DNA of 64,000 nucleotides, from the NCBI RefSeq assembly GCF_001884735.1, contig NZ_MJAP01000014.1, positions 1 through 64,000 on the forward strand, in the 5' to 3' direction. This DNA comes from Natronohydrobacter thiooxidans. GTDB taxonomy: Bacteria; Pseudomonadota; Alphaproteobacteria; Rhodobacterales; Rhodobacteraceae. Under the pieces are notes generated by a model, which did not search any database, was not told where the DNA came from, and was given only the letters and a program-made list of their open reading frames with translations. Each line of letters begins with the position of its first letter. Position 1 is the stretch's first letter. Shown here piece by piece: positions 1 to 7,979 of this stretch. Made by a program: the position numbers and the translations under genes.

Positions 1-11
1 GGCGCCCCCCC

Positions 12-36
12 GAGAGTATTTCCGGCAAGAAAATGG
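12..36 (+). repeat. Dispersed GAGTATTT element, copy 1
   Basis: An element reading GAGAGTATTTCCGG then CAAGAAAATGG. The same core recurs at 12812-12838 and, inverted, at 50833-50858. It lies in the gap before the portal gene; its left flank is cut by the window edge. Confidence 0.6.
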
Positions 37-63
37 GGTTGGGTTGGATGGAGAGAGCCTGAG

Positions 64-1278
64 ATGTTCGAGTTTTTGCGCAGGGGCAAGGCCCCGGAGA
101 CGGCGGTTCAGGCGGGGGCAGAGGCGAAGGCCTCGGCTGTCGGGCCGCTGACGGCGGGGCGGATTGCCGGGAAGGGCCTGGCTTATGGCGTGGCCGGGAC
201 GGGCTGGACGGCGCGCGACGGGGTGTCGCTGGCCCGCGCCGGGTTTCTGGGCAATCCGGTGGGGTTTCGGGCCGTGAAGCTGATTGCCGAGGCCGCATCT
301 GCGTTGCCTTTGGTGCTGCAGGATTGCGAGCGGCGCTATGAGAGCCATCCGGTGCTGGATCTGATCACCAGGCCCAATCCGGCGCAGGGGCGGAGCGAAT
401 TGTTCGAGGCACTTTATGCGCAGCTGCTGCTGTCGGGCAATGCCTATCTGGAGGCGGTCACGGATGAGGCGGGCGCGGTGCGCGAATTGCATGTGCTGCG
501 TTCGGACCGGATGAGCGTGGTGCCGGGCGCGGATGGCTGGCCGGTGGGCTATGACTATACGGTCGGCAACAAGGTGCATCGGTTTCATGTGCAGGGCGGC
601 GTCGCACCGATCTGTCATATCCGCTCTTTCCATCCGCAGGATGATCATTACGGGCTGTCGCCGCTGGAAGCGGCGCGGCGGGCGGTGGATGTGCATAATT
701 CGGCGTCGAACTGGTCGAAGGCGCTTCTCGACAATGCCGCGCGGCCCTCTGGCGCGATTGTCTATCGCGGCGCGGATGGGCAGGGCGCGCTGAGCCCCGA
801 GCAGTTCGAGCGCTTGCAGACGGAGATGGAGGCGCATCATCAGGGCGCGCGCAATGCGGGGCGTCCGATGCTGCTGGAAGGGGGGCTCGACTGGAAGCCG
901 ATGGGGTTCTCGCCCTCTGACATGGAATTCCAGAAGACCAAGGAGGCGGCGGCGCGCGAGATCGCGATTGCTTTCGGGATTCCGCCGATGCTGCTGGGGG
1001 TGCCGGGAGAGGCCACTTACGCCAATTACCAAGAGGCCAATCGCGCCTTTTACCGGCTGACGGTGCTGCCGATGGCGATGCGGGTCACGGCGGCGGTGGC
1101 GCATTGGCTGTCGGGGTTCATTCCGGGGGCGGTCGAGTTGAGGCCGGATCTGGATCAGGTGCCGGCGCTCGCGGTTGAACGCGAACAGCAATGGCGGCGC
1201 GTGGGCGAGGCCAGCTTCCTGACCGATGCCGAAAAGCGCGTGCTGCTGGGGCTGCCGCCGCTTGTCGAGGGCGCATGA
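64..1278 (+). CDS. GTA portal protein (orfg3), HK97 family
   Basis: A 404-residue HK97-type portal protein. Twelve copies would form the ring at the capsid vertex through which the GTA packages and ejects DNA. Recognition rests on the typical length, the RLxTEMxxxH-like middle and the segment FQKTKEAAAREIAIAFGIP near residues 307-325, a hallmark of phage portals. The start is an ATG with GGAGAGAG a few bases upstream. It ends in an ATGA overlap with the next gene. Its place before a protease, capsid and connector matches the RcGTA order. The terminase genes orfg1-2 should be immediately upstream, outside the window. Confidence 0.93.
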   Translation: MFEFLRRGKAPETAVQAGAEAKASAVGPLTAGRIAGKGLAYGVAGTGWTARDGVSLARAGFLGNPVGFRAVKLIAEAASALPLVLQDCERRYESHPVLDLITRPNPAQGRSELFEALYAQLLLSGNAYLEAVTDEAGAVRELHVLRSDRMSVVPGADGWPVGYDYTVGNKVHRFHVQGGVAPICHIRSFHPQDDHYGLSPLEAARRAVDVHNSASNWSKALLDNAARPSGAIVYRGADGQGALSPEQFERLQTEMEAHHQGARNAGRPMLLEGGLDWKPMGFSPSDMEFQKTKEAAAREIAIAFGIPPMLLGVPGEATYANYQEANRAFYRLTVLPMAMRVTAAVAHWLSGFIPGAVELRPDLDQVPALAVEREQQWRRVGEASFLTDAEKRVLLGLPPLVEGA

Positions 1279-1517
1279 GCGCGCGGCGGGCCGTGGGTGG
1301 CTCGCGCTTTCTCTATGACAGTTTCGAGGCGGCGCAGGTGCATCTGGAGGCGCAGGAGCGGCTCTTTGAGGCGCGCAAGGAGGCGCTGGATTTTCGTCTC
1401 GGGCGGCTGGAAGGGGCGTTCGAGCGGCTGGAAAAGCGGCTGTGGCTGGCGGTTTATGGCGTGGCCGCAGGCGTGTTGATGCATGGCGCGCTGGCGCTTC
1501 TGAGCATCGTGCAGTGA
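1275..1517 (+). CDS. GTA small coiled-coil membrane protein (orfg3.5)
   Basis: An 80-residue protein starting at the ATG that overlaps the portal stop (ATGA). Residues about 16-57 are charged and heptad-like (EAAQVHLEAQERLFEARK), so a coiled coil is likely. A single hydrophobic segment follows at about 58-77 (LWLAVYGVAAGVLMHGALAL). Position between portal and protease matches orfg3.5 of the Rhodobacter capsulatus GTA, whose role is not well understood. A longer in-frame start at 1191 would lie inside the portal gene and was rejected. Confidence 0.8.
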   Translation: MSARRAVGGSRFLYDSFEAAQVHLEAQERLFEARKEALDFRLGRLEGAFERLEKRLWLAVYGVAAGVLMHGALALLSIVQ

Positions 1518-1528
1518 AAGGATTTCGC

Positions 1529-2059
1529 ATGGAATACAAGTATTTGCAGCGTGATGCTGGTGTGGTGCTTGAAGACGGGCACCGGATCTCGGGCTATGCC
1601 TCGGTCTTTGGGCGGCGCGACAAGGGCGGCGATACGGTGTTGCCCGGGGCCTATGCTGCGTCTTTGAAGCGTCTGGCGGCGCGGGGCGAGCGGGTGCGGA
1701 TGCTCTGGCAGCATGATCCGGCGCAGCCGATCGGGATCTGGGATGAGGTTCATGAGGATGCGCACGGGCTGCATGTGACGGGGCGGTTGCTGCCAGATGT
1801 GGCCCGCGCCCGCGAGGCCAAGGCGCTTTTGCAAGCGGGGGCGGTTGACGGGTTGTCGATTGGCTATCGCACAATTCGCGCCGAGGCGGTGGCGGGGGGC
1901 GGGCGCAGGCTGGTGGAGCTGGATCTCTGGGAGGTCTCGCTGGTCACATTCCCGATGCAGGCCGAGGCGCGGATCGCGTCGAAATCGGATCTGCTGGCCC
2001 AGCTTGCGGGCCTGAGCGCCGAGATGCGGGCCGCAAGGCTGCGTGTTGCGCGGCTCTGA
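1529..2059 (+). CDS. GTA prohead protease (orfg4), HK97/U35 family
   Basis: A 176-residue serine protease that trims the N-terminal scaffold part of the capsid protein during head maturation. The expected catalytic residues are visible: His62 in LWQHDPAQPIG, Ser110 in AVDGLSIGY and Glu134 in DLWEVSLVTFP. The ATG at 1529 is chosen because AAAGGA sits six bases upstream; a GTG at 1514 is possible. The next gene is the capsid substrate, after a 92-base gap containing a hairpin. Confidence 0.92.
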   Translation: MEYKYLQRDAGVVLEDGHRISGYASVFGRRDKGGDTVLPGAYAASLKRLAARGERVRMLWQHDPAQPIGIWDEVHEDAHGLHVTGRLLPDVARAREAKALLQAGAVDGLSIGYRTIRAEAVAGGGRRLVELDLWEVSLVTFPMQAEARIASKSDLLAQLAGLSAEMRAARLRVARL

Positions 2060-2087
2060 GCGGCGCACGCTGGCTTCACCTGATCTT

Positions 2088-2112
2088 GGGGGCAGCGCGC
2101 TATTCTGCCCCC
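2088..2112 (+). other. Intergenic RNA hairpin before the GTA capsid gene
   Basis: An 8-bp perfect stem (GGGGGCAG at 2088-2095 with CTGCCCCC at 2105-2112) closes a nine-base loop. No T-run follows, so it need not terminate transcription. It is 40 bases upstream of the capsid start codon and may be a processing, stability or attenuation element. Confidence 0.6.
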
Positions 2113-2151
2113 TGACCTGAAATCACCCTATTCCAAGCAGGAGAGACGACC

Positions 2152-3357
2152 ATGACAGACCCCGTGCCCATGGCACCGGGCCAGAGCGGCACGGCTTTGC
2201 CCGTCGCCGATGGCCTTGAACTCAAGAGTGCGATGCAGGGCTTCGCGCAGGACTTCGACGCCTTTCAGGCGGAAATCACCCGGAAACTTTCTCAAACAGA
2301 AGAGCGACTGACCATGCTGGATCGCAAGACTGCCTTTACCCCCGCCCGCCCGGTGCTTGCCCAGGCCGATGCGGGCCTGAGCCTGCATCACAAGGCGTTT
2401 GACGCCTATCTGCGGCGCGGCGATGAGAGCCCGATGCGGGGCCTTGAGATCGAGACCAAGGGGCTGAACACGCTGACCCCGGTTGATGGCGGCTATCTGG
2501 TCGATCCGCAGACGGCGGAGAGCATCAAATCGACGCTGGCGGCGACGGCCTCGATCCGGGCGATTGCGAGCGTTGTGACGGTTGAGGCGAGTTCCTTTGA
2601 TGTGCTGGTCGATCACAGCGATGTGGCCTCTGGCTGGGCCACGGAAACCGACGATGTGCTGGAAGGGGCCACGCCCAAGATCGACCGTATTCCGATCCGC
2701 CTGCATGAATTGTCGGCGATGCCAAAGGCGAGCCAGCGGCTGCTCGATGACAGTGCGTTCGATGTCGAGGGCTGGCTGGCCGGGCGGATCGCGTCGAAAT
2801 TCGCGCGGGCCGAGGCGGCGGCTTTCATCAATGGCGATGGTGTGGACAAGCCGCGCGGCTTTCTGGACCATGACGCGGTGGCGGATGCGGATTGGGACTG
2901 GGGCGAGATCGGCTATATCGCGACCGGCGAGGATGGCGATTTTGCGAGCACCAATCCGGCGGATGCGATTGTCGATCTGGTCTATGCGCTGGGGGCGTCC
3001 TACCGCGCCAATGCGGTTTTCGTGATGAACTCGAAAACCGCCGGTGCAGTGCGCAAGATGAAGGACAACGATGGCCGGTTCCTGTGGTCGGATGGTCTGG
3101 CGGCGGGCGAGCCTGCGCGGCTGATGGGATATCCGGTGCTGGTGGCTGAGGATATGCCCGATATCGCGACGGATGCTTATGCGATTGCCTTTGGCGATTT
3201 TGCCGCTGGCTACACGATTGCCGAGCGCCCGGATCTGCGGGTGCTGCGCGATCCGTTCAGCGCGAAACCGCATGTGCTGTTCTATGCCACCAAGCGCGTG
3301 GGCGGCGATGTGTCGGATTTCAAGGCGATCAAGCTGCTGAAATTCGGCGAGGAATGA
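2152..3357 (+). CDS. GTA major capsid protein (orfg5), HK97 fold
   Basis: A 401-residue HK97-type major capsid protein, the main shell component of the GTA head. Residues about 20-65 are polar and helical (DFDAFQAEITRKLSQTEERL), as expected of the scaffold-like delta domain removed by the protease encoded just upstream. The following segment from about residue 100 (NTLTPVDGGYLVDPQTAESI) is the typical start of the mature HK97 shell domain, and the C-terminal part (DFAAGYTIAERPDLRVLRDPF) is also characteristic. An AGGAGAG ribosome site precedes the ATG. It is flanked on both sides by hairpins, unlike the other tightly packed genes here. Confidence 0.95.
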   Translation: MTDPVPMAPGQSGTALPVADGLELKSAMQGFAQDFDAFQAEITRKLSQTEERLTMLDRKTAFTPARPVLAQADAGLSLHHKAFDAYLRRGDESPMRGLEIETKGLNTLTPVDGGYLVDPQTAESIKSTLAATASIRAIASVVTVEASSFDVLVDHSDVASGWATETDDVLEGATPKIDRIPIRLHELSAMPKASQRLLDDSAFDVEGWLAGRIASKFARAEAAAFINGDGVDKPRGFLDHDAVADADWDWGEIGYIATGEDGDFASTNPADAIVDLVYALGASYRANAVFVMNSKTAGAVRKMKDNDGRFLWSDGLAAGEPARLMGYPVLVAEDMPDIATDAYAIAFGDFAAGYTIAERPDLRVLRDPFSAKPHVLFYATKRVGGDVSDFKAIKLLKFGEE

Positions 3358-3365
3358 TCCTGCCG

Positions 3366-3401
3366 GTCCTGCCCTGTGCCGGTCGCGGCATGGGGCAGGG
3401 C
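3366..3401 (+). terminator. Strong hairpin after the GTA capsid gene
   Basis: Starting nine bases after the capsid stop, 3368-3381 pairs with 3386-3399 in a 14-bp stem with two adjacent G-U wobbles and a GTCG loop. It can be extended by two pairs to 3366 and 3401. A short T-rich tract (GTTGTTTT, 3407-3414) follows. It may act as a partial terminator or as a 3' stabiliser that sets capsid apart from downstream genes. Confidence 0.6.
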
Positions 3402-3440
3402 ACCCCGTTGTTTTCCTGAATCTCTGCACGAGGCCCCGAG

Positions 3441-4028
3441 ATGGATCTGAGAGAGACCAGCCCTGTTCCTGCTGCTGCCCTGCCTCTGGCAGAGTTTCGC
3501 GCGCATCTGCGCCTGGGATCGGGGTTTTCCGATGAGGTGACGCCGGATGCCACGCTGGAGCAATATCTGCGCGCGGCGCTGGCCTCGGTCGAGGGGCGCG
3601 TGGCGCGGGCCTTGTTCCGGCGCGACTATCTGCTGGTGCTGACGCGCTGGCGCGAGGACTATGCCCAGCGTCTGCCGGTGGCGCCGGTGGTGGCTGTGGC
3701 CTCGGTCACGCTGGTCAATGCGGGCGGGGTGGAGATGGTGGTCTCGCCCACGCGCTACCGGCTGGACGGCGATGGCACGCGGCCAAGGCTGGAAGCGGCG
3801 GGAACGGCGCTGCCGATGATCCCGACGGGGGGGCGGGTCGAGATTGGCTTTACCGCCGGGTTCGGCCCGGCCTGGGAGGATATCCCGGCGGATCTGCGGC
3901 AGGCGGTGCTGCTTCTGGCCGCGCAATATTACGAAGGGCGCGACGGCACCGGCGATAGTGATGCGGCTTTCGGCATCCGGTCGCTGCTGGAACGCTGGCG
4001 CGATCTGCGCATGGGAGGGGGCGCATGA
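3441..4028 (+). CDS. GTA head-tail connector/adaptor (orfg6)
   Basis: A 195-residue gp6-like connector protein, expected to form the ring below the portal that joins head to tail. The N-terminal half is helical (FSDEVTPDATLEQYLRAALASVEGRVARAL), typical of this adaptor family, and a second helix (DIPADLRQAVLLLAAQYYEGRD) lies near residues 150-170. It starts 83 bases after the capsid gene, beyond the hairpin, and overlaps the next gene by four bases. Assignment depends on family resemblance plus exact synteny with RcGTA. Confidence 0.86.
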   Translation: MDLRETSPVPAAALPLAEFRAHLRLGSGFSDEVTPDATLEQYLRAALASVEGRVARALFRRDYLLVLTRWREDYAQRLPVAPVVAVASVTLVNAGGVEMVVSPTRYRLDGDGTRPRLEAAGTALPMIPTGGRVEIGFTAGFGPAWEDIPADLRQAVLLLAAQYYEGRDGTGDSDAAFGIRSLLERWRDLRMGGGA

Positions 4029-4366
4029 ACCGCGCGCCCAATCTGAGCCGCGCGCTGGTGCTGGAGACGCCGGTGACGGTGCCGGATGGTGCCGGGGGTT
4101 TTGCTGTGAGCTGGCAGGGTCTGGGCACGCTCTGGGCCGAGATCCGGGCCGGAGCCGGGCGGGAGCGCTTTGCCGCGCTGGGGCCTGCGGGCGAGGTGAG
4201 CCTGCGCATTCTGGTGCGTGCTGCGCCTGTGGGATCGGATCAGCGCCCGCGCCCGGAGCAACGCTTTCGTGAGGGGGCGCGGCTGTTTCGAATTCTGGCT
4301 GTGGCCGAGGCGGATGTGCAGGGGCGCTATCTGATCTGCACGGCGCGAGAGGAGATGCCCGCATGA
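4025..4366 (+). CDS. GTA head-tail closure/stopper protein (orfg7)
   Basis: A 113-residue protein of the phage head-tail joining family. In the R. capsulatus GTA the equivalent protein is the stopper ring that closes the neck. The sequence is beta-rich with the pattern TVPDGAGGFAVSWQGLGTLWAEI near residues 18-40, a common signature of this family. It starts inside the stop region of orfg6 and ends in an ATGA overlap with orfg8, so the three neck genes are translationally coupled. Confidence 0.85.
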   Translation: MNRAPNLSRALVLETPVTVPDGAGGFAVSWQGLGTLWAEIRAGAGRERFAALGPAGEVSLRILVRAAPVGSDQRPRPEQRFREGARLFRILAVAEADVQGRYLICTAREEMPA

Positions 4367-4773
4367 GCTATGTGATTGCACCCGCGCTGCAGGCGGCGAT
4401 CTATGCGCGGATGGTAGGGGATGCGGCACTGCAGGCGCTTGTGGGAGACGCCATTTTTGACGCGATCCCGCCTGCGACGCCGCCTGCGAGCTATGTGTTG
4501 ATCGGCCCCGAAGAGGTGTTCGACCGCTCTGACAAGACCGGGCACGGGGCCGAGCACCGGCTGGTGATCAGCGTGGTGAGCAATGCCATGGGGTTTCTGG
4601 CCGCCAAGGAGATTGCCGCGCGGATCAGTGAGCTTCTGGACGCGCCAGCGTTGGTGCTTTCGCGCGGGCGGCTGGTCGGGCTGTGGTTCGAGCGGGCCGA
4701 GGCGCGCAAGATCGAGGGCGACCAGACCCGGCGGATCGACCTGCGGTTCCGTGCGCGGGTCGAAGACAACTGA
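4363..4773 (+). CDS. GTA tail terminator (orfg8), DUF3168
   Basis: A 136-residue DUF3168 protein, the tail-completion or tail-terminator ring at the top of the tail tube. Diagnostic stretches are LQAAIYARMVGDAALQALVG near residues 8-27, and the central part (GAEHRLVISVVSNAMG, then RISELLDAPAL). It overlaps orfg7 by four bases and is followed by a 25-base gap before the tail tube gene. Confidence comes from family pattern and synteny. Confidence 0.87.
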   Translation: MSYVIAPALQAAIYARMVGDAALQALVGDAIFDAIPPATPPASYVLIGPEEVFDRSDKTGHGAEHRLVISVVSNAMGFLAAKEIAARISELLDAPALVLSRGRLVGLWFERAEARKIEGDQTRRIDLRFRARVEDN

Positions 4774-4798
4774 GTTCACGCAACATAAGGGGGCGCAG

Positions 4799-5314
4799 AT
4801 GGGCGCACAGAATGGCAAGGATCTGCTGGTCAAGGTCGATATGACCGGGACCGGACAGTTCGAGACTGTCGCGGGGCTGCGCGCGACGCGGCTGAGTTTC
4901 AATGCCGAGTCGGTCGATGTGACCTCGGTCTCGTCGCAACAGGGCTGGCGCGAGTTGCTGGGCGGCGCGGGGGTGAAATCGGCGAGCATCTCGGGCTCGG
5001 GCGTGTTTCGCGATGCGGCGACCGATGAGCGCGCGCGGGCGATCTTTTTCAATGGCGAGACGCCGGAGTTTCAGATCATCATTCCCGATTTCGGGGTGGT
5101 CGAGGGGCCGTTCCTGATTACGGGCCTTGATTATGCGGGCAGTCATAATGGTGAGGCGACGTTTGAATTGTCGCTGGCCTCGGCCGGGATGCTGGAATTT
5201 CTGCCCGATATGAGCGCGGAATTTGCCCCCGGCGACCCGGCGGACCCGGAAGATCCGGGCGATCCCAGCGATCCGGTCGAGCCGCCGCACCCGGATGATG
5301 AGGGGGCGCCATGA
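4799..5314 (+). CDS. GTA major tail (tube) protein (orfg9) with acidic C-terminal tail
   Basis: A 171-residue major tail protein of the TP901-1 type; stacked rings of it form the GTA tail tube. Residues 1-134 match the whole expected family length (NGKDLLVKVDMTGTGQFETV at the start, EATFELSLASAGMLEF at the end). Residues about 137-171 are an added acidic, Asp-Pro-rich tail (APGDPADPEDPGDPSDPVEP) that I do not recall from RcGTA. The ATG at 4799 is chosen because upstream in-frame codons lie inside orfg8. It overlaps orfg10 by ATGA. Confidence 0.88.
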   Translation: MGAQNGKDLLVKVDMTGTGQFETVAGLRATRLSFNAESVDVTSVSSQQGWRELLGGAGVKSASISGSGVFRDAATDERARAIFFNGETPEFQIIIPDFGVVEGPFLITGLDYAGSHNGEATFELSLASAGMLEFLPDMSAEFAPGDPADPEDPGDPSDPVEPPHPDDEGAP

Positions 5315-5625
5315 CCAACCCCCATGCAGGCGAGGTGGCGCTGGTCATTGATGGCGAGATGCATGTGCTGCGCCTGACGCTGGGCGCGCTGGCGGAGCTG
5401 GAAACCGCGCTTGGCGAGGACACGATCCTTGGGCTGGTGGAGCGGTTCGAGCAGGGGCGGTTTTCCGGTCGCGATGTGCTGGCGCTGATCGTGGCGGGGC
5501 TGCGCGGCGGCGGCTGGCAGGGGCAGGCGTCGGATCTGATGCGCGCCGAGATCGCGGGGGGCTTGCCGGGCGCGGCGCGGATCGCGGCGGAACTGCTTGC
5601 GCGTGCCTTCACGCCGCCTGCATGA
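5311..5625 (+). CDS. GTA tail assembly chaperone-like protein (orfg10)
   Basis: A 104-residue protein of the GTA gp10 family, related to phage tail assembly chaperones that handle the tape measure protein. It contains the family pattern GEVALVIDGEMHVLRLTLGA followed by LAELETALGEDTILGLVERF near residues 28-47. It overlaps both neighbours by four bases. In many tailed phages the two chaperones are made by a programmed frameshift; here the second one (orfg10.1) has its own ATG and no slippery run was seen at the junction. Confidence 0.84.
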   Translation: MTNPHAGEVALVIDGEMHVLRLTLGALAELETALGEDTILGLVERFEQGRFSGRDVLALIVAGLRGGGWQGQASDLMRAEIAGGLPGAARIAAELLARAFTPPA

Positions 5626-5837
5626 GTGCGCCCGGGTTCGACTGGCCCGCGCTGATGCGGCTGGGGCTGCGCGAGTTGCGACTGCATCCGCGCGATTTCT
5701 GGGCGCTGACGCCGGCGGAACTGATGCTGATGGCGGGGCTGGAGGCCGCGCCCGGCCCCTTCACACGCGCGCGGCTGGAGGAACTGGCGGCGCGCTACCC
5801 TGACACGAAAGGCAAGCGACATGACAACGCTCAGTGA
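5622..5837 (+). CDS. GTA small tail assembly protein (orfg10.1)
   Basis: A 71-residue protein recognised by the block LMRLGLRELRLHPRDFWALT followed by PAELMLM near residues 11-37, typical of the short protein between gp10 and the tape measure in alphaproteobacterial GTAs and related prophages. It is likely the second tail assembly chaperone. It starts at the ATG overlapping the orfg10 stop and ends 17 bases inside the next gene. Confidence 0.82.
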   Translation: MSAPGFDWPALMRLGLRELRLHPRDFWALTPAELMLMAGLEAAPGPFTRARLEELAARYPDTKGKRHDNAQ

Positions 5838-6456
5838 CCTTGAAGCGCAGATTGCGGCGCTGGAGGCGCGGCTTGGCCAGACCACGGGGCTGGTATCCGA
5901 TTTCGACAGCGAGCTGGCGGGGCTGGGGCGCAATCTGGTCTTTACCGGGCGCGAGGTTGATGCGCTGTCGCGCAATTTCTCGACCGGGCTGCGGCGGGCT
6001 TTTGACGGGGTGATCTTTGACGGGATGCGGTTGCAGGATGCGCTGCGCGGCATTGCCCAGACGATGATCAATTCGGTCTATAGTGCCGCGATGCGCCCGG
6101 TGCAGAACGCGCTGGGCGGCGCACTTGCCGGGGCCTTGCTGCCCTTTGCGCAAGGCGGTGCCTTCAGCGCGGGGCGGGTGATGCCTTTCGCCACGGGGGG
6201 CGTGATCTCGCAGGCCACGGCCTTTCCCATGCGCGGCGGCACCACGGGGCTGATGGGCGAGGCGGGGCCGGAGGCGATCCTGCCGCTCTCGCGCGGGCCG
6301 GATGGGCGGCTGGGGGTGCGCGGGGCAGGCGGCGGCGGTCCGGTCCATGTGACCTTCAATATCTCGACGCCGGATGTGGCGGGGTTCCAGCGCTCGCAGA
6401 CGCAGATCGCCGCGCAGATGGGCCGCCTGCTCGCGCAGGGCGCTCGCAATCGCTGA
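5821..6456 (+). CDS. GTA tape measure protein (orfg11)
   Basis: A 211-residue tail tape measure protein. It is short compared with phage homologues, as expected for the short GTA tail. The N-terminus is a coiled coil (LSDLEAQIAALEARLGQTTG). A central part (DGMRLQDALRGIAQTMINSV) precedes a Gly/Ala-rich section with the typical tape-measure C-terminal motif TTGLMGEAGPEAILPLSRGP near residues 141-160. It starts inside orfg10.1 and is followed after 12 bases by orfg12. Confidence 0.88.
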   Translation: MTTLSDLEAQIAALEARLGQTTGLVSDFDSELAGLGRNLVFTGREVDALSRNFSTGLRRAFDGVIFDGMRLQDALRGIAQTMINSVYSAAMRPVQNALGGALAGALLPFAQGGAFSAGRVMPFATGGVISQATAFPMRGGTTGLMGEAGPEAILPLSRGPDGRLGVRGAGGGGPVHVTFNISTPDVAGFQRSQTQIAAQMGRLLAQGARNR

Positions 6457-6468
6457 GGGGGCAGAGCA

Positions 6469-7101
6469 ATGGCATTTCACGAAATTCGTTTCCCGGCCAA
6501 TCTGAGTTTCGGGGCGCTGGGTGGGCCGGAGCGGCGCACCGAGATTGTTGAGCTTGCCAATGGGCATGAGGAACGCAACACGCCCTGGGCCGGGTCGCGC
6601 AGGCGCTATGATGCGGGGTTTGGGCTGCGGGCGCTGGATGATCTGGAAGCGGTGATCGCGTTTTTCGAGGCGCGGCAGGGCATGCTGCACGGGTTTCGCT
6701 GGAAGGATTGGGGGGATTACCGCTCGGCCCCGGCCTCGAAACCCCTGACAGCGTTCGACCAGCTTCTGGGCTTCGGCGATGGCGAGACGCGCAGCTTTCA
6801 GCTGCGCAAGGGGTATCGGTCGGGCGAACAGGTCTGGTGGCGCGAGATCGCGAAACCTGTGGTGGGCTCGGTTCTGGCCGGGATCGGCGCAGAGGCGATG
6901 ACGCTGGGCGAGGATTACGAGGTTGATGCGGCAACCGGCATTGTGAGTTTCAATTGGGCGCCTGATCTGGGGGCGGAAGTCAGCGCGGGGTTTGAGTTTG
7001 ACGTGCCGGTGCGGTTCGACAGCGATCTGATCCAGATATCAGTCGCGAGTTTCAAGGCGGGCGAAGTGCCGAAAGTCCCGGTGGTGGAGGTGCGGCTGTG
7101 A
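6469..7101 (+). CDS. GTA distal tail protein (orfg12), DUF2460
   Basis: A 210-residue DUF2460 protein, the distal tail ring at the base of the GTA tube. The N-terminus FHEIRFPANLSFGALGGPER, the segment DLEAVIAFFEARQGMLHGFR and WKDWGDYRS near residues 76-84 are characteristic of the family. A GAGGGG ribosome site precedes the ATG. It overlaps orfg13 by four bases (GTGA). Confidence 0.92.
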   Translation: MAFHEIRFPANLSFGALGGPERRTEIVELANGHEERNTPWAGSRRRYDAGFGLRALDDLEAVIAFFEARQGMLHGFRWKDWGDYRSAPASKPLTAFDQLLGFGDGETRSFQLRKGYRSGEQVWWREIAKPVVGSVLAGIGAEAMTLGEDYEVDAATGIVSFNWAPDLGAEVSAGFEFDVPVRFDSDLIQISVASFKAGEVPKVPVVEVRL

Positions 7102-7979
7102 GCCTGAGCGCGCATCTGGCCACAGGGGCCACGACGATCTGCCGGGCCTGGGCGTTGGAGCGGGCTGGCGGCGCGGTGCTGGGCTTCACTGATCATGACC
7201 GGGATCTGGGTTTTGAAGGTGTGGTGTTTCGCGCCGAGGCCGGGCTGACCGCGCGGGCGCTGGAGCAGGTGACGGGGCTTGCGGTGGACAACTCCGAGGC
7301 GGTGGGGGCCTTGCGCGATGCGGGGCTGCGCGAGGAGGATATTCTGGCGGGACGCTATGATGGCGCGGGGCTGCGTATCTGGGAAGTGAACTGGGCCGAT
7401 GTGGCGCAGCGGCGGCTGATCTTTCGCGGCAGCTTGGGCGAGATCACGCGGGCCGGGGGCGCGTTCCGGGCCGAGTTGCGCGGGCTGTCGGAGCCGCTGG
7501 GGCAGCCGGGGGGGCGGATTTATCATGCGGCCTGTTCGGCGGTGCTGGGGGATCATGCCTGCCGGGTCGATCTGGGGGCGCCGGGGTATGTCGCGGAAGT
7601 GCCGGTGGTCTTCGCGGGTGAGGGCGTGGAGATAGGTTTTGCGCCGGTCGGGACGGTCGGGCCGGGCTGGTTTGCCGCGGGGCGGCTTTTGGTGCTGTCG
7701 GGCGCGGCGGAAGGGCTGGTCGGGCATATCCGCGATGACCGGATGCGCGACGGCGCGCGCGTGCTGACGCTCTGGGACAGTCTGCGCGCGCCGCTTGCGC
7801 CCGGCGATATGGTGCGGCTGGAGGTGGGCTGCGACAGGCAGGCTGCGACCTGTCGGCTGAAATTCGACAATATGCTGAATTTTCAGGGCTTCCCGCATAT
7901 TCCGGGCGAGGATTGGATGAGTGCCTATCCCAAGGCGGGGGCGCCCAATTCCGGCGGCGCGCGGCGGGGCTCGGGATGA
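7098..7979 (+). CDS. GTA tail hub protein (orfg13), DUF2163/BR0599
   Basis: A 293-residue hub protein starting with GTG. The N-terminal DUF2163 part is recognisable from TTICRAWALERAGGAVLGFT followed by DHDRDL. The C-terminal part has two cysteine pairs, CSAVLGDHAC (about residues 149-158) and CDRQAATC (about 245-252), plus the conserved ending FDNMLNFQGFPHIPGED. Four cysteines in this arrangement fit the iron-sulfur site reported for GTA and phage hub proteins; that a cluster is bound here is inference. It overlaps orfg14 by four bases. Confidence 0.92.
   Translation: MSLSAHLATGATTICRAWALERAGGAVLGFTDHDRDLGFEGVVFRAEAGLTARALEQVTGLAVDNSEAVGALRDAGLREEDILAGRYDGAGLRIWEVNWADVAQRRLIFRGSLGEITRAGGAFRAELRGLSEPLGQPGGRIYHAACSAVLGDHACRVDLGAPGYVAEVPVVFAGEGVEIGFAPVGTVGPGWFAAGRLLVLSGAAEGLVGHIRDDRMRDGARVLTLWDSLRAPLAPGDMVRLEVGCDRQAATCRLKFDNMLNFQGFPHIPGEDWMSAYPKAGAPNSGGARRGSG

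Noticed and set aside
5600..5640. Programmed frameshift between the two GTA tail chaperone genes
   Set aside because: No slippery heptamer was found at the junction, and the second gene has its own ATG overlapping the first stop.
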